Origin: Collinsella sp.
GTDB lineage: Bacteria > Actinomycetota > Coriobacteriia > Coriobacteriales > Coriobacteriaceae
Assembly: GCA_019419485.1 (NCBI GenBank)
Contig: DXZV01000024.1
Span: 8,475-16,876, forward strand
Length of the DNA stretch: 8,402 bases
Direction: 5' to 3'
Part shown: one piece after another, positions 1-5,308 of the stretch
How positions within the stretch are numbered: position 1 is the stretch's first letter
How the letters are laid out: each line of letters opens with the position of its first letter
Made by a program: the position numbers and the translations under genes
The notes under the pieces: generated by a model
Databases searched by the model: none
Seen by the model: only the letters and a program-made list of their open reading frames with translations
What the model was told of the DNA's origin: nothing

Positions 1-30
1 GGGACATCCCCTTTGTCCTATTTTTTGAGT
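1..30 (+). terminator. possible terminator of an upstream gene, cut by the window edge
   Basis: GGACA at 2-6 can pair with TGTCC at 14-18 (plus a G-T wobble at 1/19), leaving a 7-nt loop, and a run of six T follows at 21-26. This is the form of a weak intrinsic terminator. The stem is short and its true left end may lie off the window. Only 28 nt separate it from the transaldolase start, too little for a complete promoter. So either transcription reads through from upstream or this is part of a dispersed intergenic repeat rather than a working terminator. Confidence 0.35.
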
Positions 31-58
31 TTTGGATTCCTCCGAAGGAGTTTGCACC

Positions 59-742
59 ATGAAGTTCTTTATCGATACCGCCAACCTTGACGAGATCGCC
101 GAGGCCAAGAGCTGGGGCTGCCTTGCCGGCGTCACCACCAACCCGTCCCTGTACGCCAAGACCGGCGGCAAGCTCGCCGACTTTGAGCCCCATATGCTCA
201 AGATCGCCGAGCTTTGCGAGGGGTTGCCCGTGTCCGCCGAGTCCACCGCGACCACTGCCGAGGGCATGATCGAGGAGGGCAAGCGCCTTGCCGCCCTGGC
301 TCCCAACATCGTGGTTAAGCTTCCCGTGTGCGAGGCCGGCCTCGCAGCCTGCCGCGCCCTGGCCGATGCAGGCGTGCGCGTCAACATGACGCTTGTTTTC
401 TCGCCGACCCAGGCCTTGATGGCCGCCAACGCCGGCGCTCGCTACATCAGCCCGTTTGTGGGACGCTTCGACGACATCGCCGAGGACGGTATTTCGCAGC
501 TTGACAACGTTGTGACCTGCATCAAGAACTATGACTGGACTGGCAAGAACGTCGACGACACCGTCGAAATCATCACCGCTTCGGTCCGCACGCCCAACCA
601 CGTGACCCAGGCGGCTCTTCTTGGCGCCGACATCGCGACCGTGCCCATGGCCGCTCTCAAGAAGTGCTTGCATCACCCGCTGACCGACCAGGGCCTTGCC
701 TCGTTCGAGGCCGACTGGAAAAAGGTCGTCGAGGCACAGTAA
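59..742 (+). CDS. tal: transaldolase, small TalC/FSA-type
   Basis: A 227-residue class I aldolase-fold enzyme that moves a dihydroxyacetone unit between sugar phosphates in the non-oxidative pentose phosphate pathway (cytosol). Visible motifs: N-terminal MKFFIDTANLDEI, GVTTNPSL at 24-31, the Schiff-base lysine K87 in VVKLP, and the phosphate-binding SVRTPNH segment at 175-181. The length matches the short TalC/F6P-aldolase subfamily. Two active-site positions look like true transaldolase rather than fructose-6-phosphate aldolase: E61 in SAEST (E. coli FsaA has Gln) and F114 in TLVFS (FsaA has Tyr). I chose ATG 59 because GAAGGAG at 44-50 lies 8 nt upstream; an upstream TTG at 32 would place this Shine-Dalgarno inside the gene. 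It is the first gene of the sugar operon with the split transketolase. Family assignment is firm; substrate choice is inferred. Confidence 0.93.
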   Translation: MKFFIDTANLDEIAEAKSWGCLAGVTTNPSLYAKTGGKLADFEPHMLKIAELCEGLPVSAESTATTAEGMIEEGKRLAALAPNIVVKLPVCEAGLAACRALADAGVRVNMTLVFSPTQALMAANAGARYISPFVGRFDDIAEDGISQLDNVVTCIKNYDWTGKNVDDTVEIITASVRTPNHVTQAALLGADIATVPMAALKKCLHHPLTDQGLASFEADWKKVVEAQ

Positions 743-752
743 CGATGGTTCT

Positions 753-783
753 GCCGGCCCAGCATTTGTTATGCCGGGCCGGC
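753..783 (+). promoter_or_regulatory. intercistronic stem-loop between transaldolase and transketolase
   Basis: GCCGGCCCAGCAT (753-765) pairs with ATGCCGGGCCGGC (771-783), 12 of 13 positions, with one A/C mismatch and a 5-nt loop (TTGTT). The stem lies in the 62-nt gap after the transaldolase stop and ends 21 nt before the transketolase start. No T-run follows it, so it is unlikely to be a full terminator. An mRNA-stability or differential-expression element within the operon is the likelier role. Confidence 0.6.
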
Positions 784-804
784 GTGCTCAAGAGAGGAAA
801 CTCC

Positions 805-1635
805 ATGACCGATCAGGAACTGGCCAAGATTGCCAATGAGGTTCGCCGCGGTATTGTCACGGGTGTCCACGCCGCCAGGTCGGGGCATCCGGGCGGATCG
901 CTTGGCGCCGCCGACATTATGACCTACCTCTACTTTGAGGAAATGGATGTCGACCCGGCGAATCCGAGCCGCGCCGAGCGCGATCGCTTTGTGCTCTCCA
1001 AGGGACATTGCGCTCCGGCGCTCTATGCCGTGCTCGCCGAGCGCGGGTTCTTTCCCAAGGCGGAGCTCGAGACGCTCCGCCATGTCGGCAGCCGCCTGCA
1101 GGGCCATCCCAATATGAATGACACACCGGGCGTCGACATGTCTACCGGATCGCTCGGTCAGGGTATCTCCGCCGCGGTTGGAATGGCACTCGCCGCAAAG
1201 CACTGGGGTGACAGCTACCGCGTCTACACGCTGTTGGGCGACGGTGAGTGCGAGGAGGGCCAGGTGTGGGAGGCGGCAATGTTCGCCGGCAACCACGACC
1301 TGGAGAACCTCGTCGCTATCGTCGATCACAATGGCCTGCAAATTGACGGCAGTATCGATGAAGTCAACTCGGCTATGCCGCTTGCCGACAAGTTCCGCGC
1401 CTTTAAGTGGCATGTGATCGAGCTTGCCGACGGTAACGACATGGCGCAGATTGCAGCCGCCTTTGCCGAGGCCCGCAAAGTGAGCGACTCGCCCGTGGCC
1501 ATTATCGCCGAGACGGTGAAGGGTAAGGGCGTCTCCTTTATGGAAAACCAGGTGGGTTGGCACGGCAAGGCACCCAACGATGAACAGTTTGAGCAGGCCA
1601 TGGCCGAGCTCGCAGCAGCAGGGGAGGAGCTCTAA
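805..1635 (+). CDS. tkt: transketolase, N-terminal (thiamine diphosphate-binding) subunit
   Basis: A 276-residue first half of a split transketolase, which transfers two-carbon ketol units between pentose, triose and hexose phosphates using thiamine diphosphate and Mg2+. Visible motifs: SGHPGGSLGAADI (26-38), SKGH (66-69), STGSLGQGISAAVGMA (113-128), and the ThDP/metal motif running from GDGECEEGQVWEA (145-157) to the conserved N176 in DHNGLQ. KGKGVSFMEN near residues 239-248 and the C-terminal WHGKAPN are typical of the family. The start at ATG 805 is supported by AGAGG at 793-797. The reading frame is open further upstream to 664, but that would overlap transaldolase and the stem-loop. The stop codon overlaps the start of the C-terminal subunit gene by one base (TAATG), so the two are probably translationally coupled in 1:1 amounts. 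Separate N and C subunits are common in archaea and many Gram-positives. Confidence 0.95.
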   Translation: MTDQELAKIANEVRRGIVTGVHAARSGHPGGSLGAADIMTYLYFEEMDVDPANPSRAERDRFVLSKGHCAPALYAVLAERGFFPKAELETLRHVGSRLQGHPNMNDTPGVDMSTGSLGQGISAAVGMALAAKHWGDSYRVYTLLGDGECEEGQVWEAAMFAGNHDLENLVAIVDHNGLQIDGSIDEVNSAMPLADKFRAFKWHVIELADGNDMAQIAAAFAEARKVSDSPVAIIAETVKGKGVSFMENQVGWHGKAPNDEQFEQAMAELAAAGEEL

Positions 1636-2573
1636 TGGCAGACGTCAAGAAAGTCGCCACGCGCGTTAGCTATGGCGAGGCGCTTGTCGAGCTGGGCAAT
1701 GAGCGCGATGACTTTGTGGTTCTCGATGCCGACCTGGCCGCCGCAACGCAGACCGGTAAGTTTAAGGCTGCACATCCTGAGCGCTTCTACGATGCCGGCA
1801 TTGCCGAGAGCAACTTGATGGGGCTCGCCGCCGGCATTGCGACCACGGGTCACGTCGCCTTTGCGAGCACATTTGCCATGTTCGCCGCCGGCCGCGCGTA
1901 CGAACAAGTGCGTAATTCCATCGGCTATCCGCACCTCAACGTCAAAATCGGCGCCACGCATGCGGGTATATCGGTCGGCGAAGACGGTGCAACGCATCAG
2001 TGCTGCGAGGACATCGCGCTCATGCGCACGATCCCGGGTATGACGGTGATCGTTCCCGCCGATGACATCGAGGCTCGCGCTTGCGTGCGCGCCGCCTATG
2101 AGTTTGAGGGGCCGGTCTACATGCGCTTCGGCCGCCTGGCGACACCGGTCATCAACGACCGCGAGGACTATGAGTTCAAGATTGGTCGCGGCGTGGTCGT
2201 GCGCGAGGGGTCCGATGTGACCATCGTCGCTTGTGGCCTCATGGTCGCCGAGGCGCTTGAGGCTGCCGAGGTGCTCGCTGCCGATGGTATCGACGCCGAG
2301 GTCATCAACATGCACACGATCAAGCCACTTGATGAGCGCCTGGTGGTTGCCAGCGCCAAGAAGACTGGTCGCGTGGTCACCGCCGAGGAGCATTCGATTA
2401 TCGGCGGTCTTGGCGAGGCCGTGGCCTCGGTGCTCGCGGAACAGCATCCGGTGCCGATGCGACGCGTCGGCGTGCGCGATGTGTATGGCGAGTCCGGCCC
2501 TGCGGTCGATTTGCTGCACAAGTACGGTTTGGACGCCGACGGCATCGAAGCTGCGGTCAGGTCCGTGTTGTAA
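1635..2573 (+). CDS. tkt: transketolase, C-terminal (pyrimidine-binding) subunit
   Basis: A 312-residue partner of the preceding subunit. It carries the pyrimidine-binding domain, with the catalytic glutamate E58 in AGIAESNLMGLAAGIA that activates the thiamine aminopyrimidine, and the GATHAGISVGEDGATHQ segment (107-122) typical of transketolase and DXP synthase relatives. The transketolase C domain follows from about residue 185, with INMHTIKPLD (225-233) and the EEHSIIGGLGEA motif (251-262). DXP synthase is unlikely because that enzyme is a single long chain and this pair is the usual split-transketolase size. The start ATG shares its A with the previous stop codon. The gene is followed after 11 nt by the EIIA gene, so all four sugar genes are probably one transcript. 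Confidence 0.95.
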   Translation: MADVKKVATRVSYGEALVELGNERDDFVVLDADLAAATQTGKFKAAHPERFYDAGIAESNLMGLAAGIATTGHVAFASTFAMFAAGRAYEQVRNSIGYPHLNVKIGATHAGISVGEDGATHQCCEDIALMRTIPGMTVIVPADDIEARACVRAAYEFEGPVYMRFGRLATPVINDREDYEFKIGRGVVVREGSDVTIVACGLMVAEALEAAEVLAADGIDAEVINMHTIKPLDERLVVASAKKTGRVVTAEEHSIIGGLGEAVASVLAEQHPVPMRRVGVRDVYGESGPAVDLLHKYGLDADGIEAAVRSVL

Positions 2574-2584
2574 GGAAGGTTTCC

Positions 2585-3037
2585 ATGGGATTTGTATCTG
2601 CCAACCAAGTGACGATCGGGTATCCCGCCGCCTCGCGCGAGGACGCCCTGCATTATTTGTCCGGGCAGGCCATCGAGCTCGGATTTGCCGATGACGCATC
2701 TGCCGTAGAGGCTGCCTTTATTGCTCGCGAGAACGAGGCCGAGACTGGCCTTGTCGCCGGTTTTGCCGTTCCGCATGCCAAAAGCGACGCGATCCACACG
2801 CCGGGCGTTGCCGTGCTTAAACTGGTCGAGCCCGTTGAATGGCCGAGCTTCGATGGGGTACCTGTCGATGTTGCGCTCGCGCTGTACGTGCCTGCCGGCG
2901 AGGCTGGAACCACGCACCTGCGTTTGCTCTCCAAGGCTGCCGTGATGCTGATGGACGCCGGCTTCCGTGACAAGGTGCGCGCGAGCACCGATCCCGCCGA
3001 GATCGCGGAGCTTATTAACGCCGGGCTCGAGGGCTAG
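2585..3037 (+). CDS. PTS EIIA component, fructose/mannitol family (PTS_EIIA_2)
   Basis: A 150-residue cytosolic phosphocarrier that accepts phosphate from HPr and passes it to an EIIB domain during sugar uptake. The phospho-accepting histidine is H64 in GFAVPHAKS, the signature of this EIIA family, and the length fits a stand-alone domain. ARENEAETGLVAG ahead of it and HLRLLSKAAVML (near 116-127) are also characteristic. AAGGAAGG (2572-2579) is a strong ribosome binding site overlapping the end of the transketolase gene. No EIIB or EIIC gene is in the window, so the sugar cannot be read from here; partners may lie upstream of position 1 or elsewhere. Linkage to transketolase and transaldolase suggests a pentose, pentitol or similar substrate (inference). 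A PtsN-like regulatory role is possible but less likely next to catabolic enzymes. Confidence 0.88.
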   Translation: MGFVSANQVTIGYPAASREDALHYLSGQAIELGFADDASAVEAAFIARENEAETGLVAGFAVPHAKSDAIHTPGVAVLKLVEPVEWPSFDGVPVDVALALYVPAGEAGTTHLRLLSKAAVMLMDAGFRDKVRASTDPAEIAELINAGLEG

Positions 3038-3081
3038 GTGCAACCAGCCCGCTCAATCAATCGATCCTTCTCCAAGGAAAA

Positions 3082-3122
3082 GGGCCGCAGCGTCGTATGG
3101 CGTTGCGGCCCTGTTTGCGTTT
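3082..3122 (+). terminator. intrinsic terminator of the transaldolase-transketolase-EIIA operon
   Basis: GGGCCGCAGCG (3082-3092) pairs with CGTTGCGGCCC (3101-3111) through 10 Watson-Crick pairs and one G-T wobble. The stem can extend by two more pairs to a GTAT tetraloop. A T-rich stretch (TGTTTGCGTTT) follows. It lies 44 nt after the EIIA stop and closes the operon. The tail is interrupted by G and C, so termination may be incomplete. Confidence 0.72.
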
Positions 3123-3168
3123 CCCCAGATAAAACCTGCCAAAACAAACCTGTCCCTATTTGGCAGGT
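3121..3168. repeat. 48-bp hairpin-forming repeat, left copy
   Basis: This stretch matches 5261-5308 at 45 of 48 positions (differences at 3145, 3158 and 3164) in the same orientation. It contains a perfect 10-bp inverted repeat: ACCTGCCAAA at 3134-3143 and TTTGGCAGGT at 3159-3168. The right arm (3159-3168) can instead pair with GCCCGCCAAA at 3180-3189 (8 Watson-Crick pairs, one wobble, one mismatch), so two mutually exclusive hairpins are possible. It begins in the terminator tail. Likely a dispersed intergenic repeat; I believe similar sequences recur in Collinsella genomes but cannot confirm this here. Confidence 0.8.
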
Positions 3169-3189
3169 CGGCGGTCCATGCCCGCCAAA

Positions 3190-3262
3190 CTAAGTTGCGG
3201 TGGAATAGTTCCTGTTTGGGCCCGAGGGGCCGCAAAACAGGAACTATTCCACCGCAACTTAG
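3190..3262. repeat. 73-bp perfect inverted repeat with 28-bp arms
   Basis: The arms at 3190-3217 and 3235-3262 are perfectly complementary over all 28 positions (left arm begins CTAAGTTGCGGTGG, right arm ends CCACCGCAACTTAG). The 17-nt loop (3218-3234) is GC-rich and holds a small GGCC/GGCC stem. There is no ORF inside and no T-run after it. Perfect arms imply recent formation or selection on the fold; a palindromic dispersed element of MITE or REP type is the most likely identity. Confidence 0.85.
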
Positions 3263-3384
3263 GGTACGGTTGGGATGCGTACGCTTTAAAGAGCGGAACC
3301 CTTGGTTAGAGAGATTGCTCTTGTCTCTCTAAATGTCTCTCTAAAGAGAAAGTCGGTTAGAGAGATGACCTTAGGTAATCTAGC

Positions 3385-3396
3385 AGCGAATTCGCT
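3385..3396. repeat. 12-bp perfect palindrome inside the operator array
   Basis: AGCGAATTCGCT is self-complementary. It lies in the largest gap of the TTAGAGAGA array, between the sites at 3357 and 3399, where regular spacing would predict another site. It could be a site for a second dimeric regulator, or chance. Confidence 0.4.
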
Positions 3397-3418
3397 ATAT
3401 CTCTCTAAAACAAGGTAC

Positions 3419-3447
3419 TTATCTCTCTAAAGTTAGAGAGATATACT
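3419..3447 (+). promoter_or_regulatory. probable promoter of the AlbA_2/winged-helix gene
   Basis: The -10 candidate TATACT (3442-3447) matches the TATAAT consensus at five of six positions. Seventeen bases upstream, TTATCT (3419-3424) is a poor -35. The predicted transcript start, near 3454, falls in the operator copy at 3453-3462. Operator copies also cover the -35 region and spacer. This arrangement favours repression by occlusion, and a weak -35 would fit a regulated promoter. Confidence 0.45.
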
Positions 3448-3487
3448 AAACTTTAGAGAGATAAATCTATTGTTTTAGAGAGACGGA

Positions 3488-5188
3488 ATGCCAATGCTGC
3501 TGGATGAACCTCTTGGCCTTATCGTTGAGCGCCTTCGCAGGCGGGGGACCGATGACGCATCGGTAGAAGTTAAAGCCTGCACGAATAAATTGAGTGCAGA
3601 CGTATGGGAGACAGTGAGCGCTTTTGCGAACACTGCCGGCGGGCTCATTATTATGGGCCTGAACGAAGCCGAAGGATTTGTTCCTTCTGCCAGCTTTGCT
3701 ATCGACAGGGTGCGCGATCAGTTTGTTTCGGGTATCGGAGACGGAGGCTCAGCGGCGGTGGTGACCCATGCGCCACGGTATGAGCTTGATCGAGGCGAGG
3801 TCGACGGGCTCCAAGTACTTCTGGTGCGCATCTTTGAACTTGAGCTCAAAGCGAAGCCATGCTATATCGGCGCGCGCGGCGTGCAGAACGGTAGCTACAA
3901 GCGCGTGGATGATAAAGATATCAAGATGTCGCCCGCTGAGCTATATGAGCTACAAAGTGCGTTGCTTCCGAGTGATGCAGACGGTACGGTGGTTTCGGAG
4001 GCAACAGTCGAGGATTTGGATCCAGATGTCGTGCGGTCCATTATCGCAAATCGTCGGCTGCAGACCCCGCGCGTTTTGCGCGGGGCCGATACGCTGGAAA
4101 AGCAGCTGGCCAGACTCAATATCACTACAAAGGATGGAGCCGTGAAGCTCGCGGGGCTGCTGTCGGCGGGAATTTACCCCCAGCAGTTCTATCCCAAGCT
4201 TATGATCGATGTCGCCGTTCATTCCGATGTGGAAAAATCTGCTCCTGGGCAACCCCGGTTTATTGACCGCCAGTTGTGCGATGGCCCGATTCCGGCTTGC
4301 ATCGAAGATGCCCTCGCTGCGATCGGACGAAACTTGCGCAAAGCGGCGATAGTGCGAGGCGCTGGTAGAAGGGAAGATTGGGAAGTACCCCAGGAGGTTT
4401 TGCGTGAGGCCTTGGCGAATGCCTGTATCCATCGAGAGTATTCGCCCATGTTTGTGGGGCAGGCCGTGAGCGTCGATATCTACCCAGACAGAATAGAGAT
4501 CAAAAACCCCGGCGGGCTTTGGGGCGGAAAGACGGTGGACAATCTTGCGGACGGGGAATCGCGCTGCCGAAACCCAAAGCTCATGAGTCTGATGGGGGCG
4601 ACGCCGTTAGAGCATGCTGAGGGGGCTGTTGCGGAAAGTCAGGGATCTGGCATCCCGGCTATGATTCGCGAGATGGAGTCTCGTTCGCTTGACAGGCCGA
4701 AATTTATCGTTAAGGCCGATTCGTTTACGGTGTTGCTTTCCCGGCACGGGGCGGAGCTTGCTGAAAACCGCATGTGGATTCAGGGCCATGTGGACACCGA
4801 ACTGACGCATCGCGAGGAAACATTGCTCATGTTTATGCGGGGGCATGGGTGCGTATGCGATGTTCAAAAAATACGAGAGGCTTTGAAGTGGGATTCGGAT
4901 GACATTCGCCTGATCTGCGGGGACCTTGTCGATAAACATGTCCTGTCAAAATGTGGCAAAGACACGTTTGAAATTATCGATATGAGCAGAGAATTGTCAG
5001 CTTCGACGGCGGATAGGATCCTGGAGGCTCTCAGCGCCGGAATGGATATGACGGCGCGAGAAATAGCGGTTGCATCGGGGGTCAAGATTTCGTCCGTCCG
5101 TTACCATCTGCCAAAAATGGCGGATAAAGGACTCATTGAAGTAATGGGTTCATCGACGAGCCGCAACCGCCGCTATCGGAAGAGGTAG
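3488..5188 (+). CDS. AlbA_2 (Schlafen-like) / HATPase_c_4 ATP-binding protein with C-terminal winged helix; putative self-regulator
   Basis: A 566-residue cytosolic protein of the COG2865-like group. The N-terminal AlbA_2 domain shows VEVKACTN (26-33) and SAFANTAGGLIIMGLNE (44-60), then an IGARGVQNGSYKRV stretch (127-140). A GHKL-type ATP-binding domain follows with REALANACIHREY (307-319, N311 the probable Mg-binding Asn), IEIKNPGGLWGG (336-347) and SQGSGIP (384-390). The C-terminus holds two helix-turn-helix-like segments: about 440-500, and a clear winged helix at 508-566 (MTAREIAVASGVKISSVRYHLPKM, then a basic RNRRYRKR tail). The family is annotated as predicted transcriptional regulators; biochemical roles are poorly known. 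The start is ATG 3488 or 3494. The last operator copy overlaps the purine-rich ribosome binding region, so start choice is open. It stands alone, with a dense repeat array upstream and 48-bp repeats on both sides. Its codon use looks less GC-biased than its neighbours, consistent with acquisition. Confidence 0.85.
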   Translation: MPMLLDEPLGLIVERLRRRGTDDASVEVKACTNKLSADVWETVSAFANTAGGLIIMGLNEAEGFVPSASFAIDRVRDQFVSGIGDGGSAAVVTHAPRYELDRGEVDGLQVLLVRIFELELKAKPCYIGARGVQNGSYKRVDDKDIKMSPAELYELQSALLPSDADGTVVSEATVEDLDPDVVRSIIANRRLQTPRVLRGADTLEKQLARLNITTKDGAVKLAGLLSAGIYPQQFYPKLMIDVAVHSDVEKSAPGQPRFIDRQLCDGPIPACIEDALAAIGRNLRKAAIVRGAGRREDWEVPQEVLREALANACIHREYSPMFVGQAVSVDIYPDRIEIKNPGGLWGGKTVDNLADGESRCRNPKLMSLMGATPLEHAEGAVAESQGSGIPAMIREMESRSLDRPKFIVKADSFTVLLSRHGAELAENRMWIQGHVDTELTHREETLLMFMRGHGCVCDVQKIREALKWDSDDIRLICGDLVDKHVLSKCGKDTFEIIDMSRELSASTADRILEALSAGMDMTAREIAVASGVKISSVRYHLPKMADKGLIEVMGSSTSRNRRYRKR

Positions 5189-5200
5189 ATGTGGCTGAGT

Positions 5201-5245
5201 CGCCTCTCTAGTGTCTCTCAAAGATAGATGGATGCTAGAGAGGCG
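5201..5245. repeat. inverted repeat built from degenerate operator motifs
   Basis: CGCCTCTCTAG (5201-5211) and CTAGAGAGGCG (5235-5245) are perfect 11-bp complements with a 23-nt loop, 12 nt after the stop of the AlbA_2 gene. Each arm carries a 7/9 match to the upstream TTAGAGAGA motif, and the loop contains GTCTCTCAAA, one base short of another. There is no T-run, so a terminator role is doubtful; a downstream binding site for the same regulator is possible. Confidence 0.6.
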
Positions 5246-5260
5246 GTTGCCCTGCGATAT

Positions 5261-5308
5261 TTCCCCAGATAAAACCTGCCAAAATAAACCTGTCCCTTTT
5301 TGGTAGGT
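5261..5308. repeat. 48-bp hairpin-forming repeat, right copy
   Basis: The second copy of the repeat at 3121-3168, same orientation, 45/48 identical. Its arms (5274-5284 and 5298-5308) pair over 11 positions with one G-T wobble. The change at 5298 adds an A-T pair and the change at 5304 keeps a wobble, so the fold survives the substitutions. Its last base is within the larE stop codon. It lies between convergent genes and could act as a bidirectional terminator. Confidence 0.8.

Larger units (their letters stand above)
3306..3484. promoter_or_regulatory. array of nine TTAGAGAGA operator-like sites
   Basis: Exact TTAGAGAGA occurs on the + strand starting at 3306, 3357, 3433, 3453 and 3475. Its complement TCTCTCTAA starts at 3324, 3336, 3400 and 3422. 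In six copies the motif extends to TTAGAGAGAT. Copies 3421-3430 and 3433-3442 form a perfect inverted pair separated by AG. Using the left edge of the ten-base form, successive offsets are about 18, 12, 21, 42, 22, 12, 20 and 22 bp, so most neighbours sit near multiples of a helical turn. The array covers the probable promoter and reaches the ribosome binding region of the downstream AlbA_2/winged-helix gene. A multimeric DNA-binding regulator, most simply that gene's own product, is the likely ligand (inference). The spacers differ in length and sequence and no cas gene is near, so it is not a CRISPR. Confidence 0.75.

Noticed and set aside
664..804. N-terminal extension of the transketolase N subunit
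   Set aside because: It would overlap transaldolase and cross the stem-loop; ATG 805 has a proper ribosome binding site and gives the family-length N-terminus.
769..1563. 264-codon open frame on the - strand opposite the transketolase N subunit
   Set aside because: Same antisense shadow effect, with no recognisable domain.
1632..2699. Long open frame (355 codons) on the - strand opposite the transketolase C subunit
   Set aside because: A mirror frame of a GC-rich gene; its translation resembles no family, and the + strand frame carries the catalytic motifs.
2168..3043. 291-codon open frame on the - strand opposite transketolase C and EIIA
   Set aside because: It spans two real + strand genes and their junction and has no recognisable domain.
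3306..3484. CRISPR array
   Set aside because: Repeat units are only 9-10 bp, occur in both orientations, and have short unequal spacers; no cas gene is near.
3121..5308. Insertion sequence with 48-bp terminal repeats
   Set aside because: The repeats are direct rather than inverted and no transposase is encoded between them; a repeat-flanked cassette is the more careful description.
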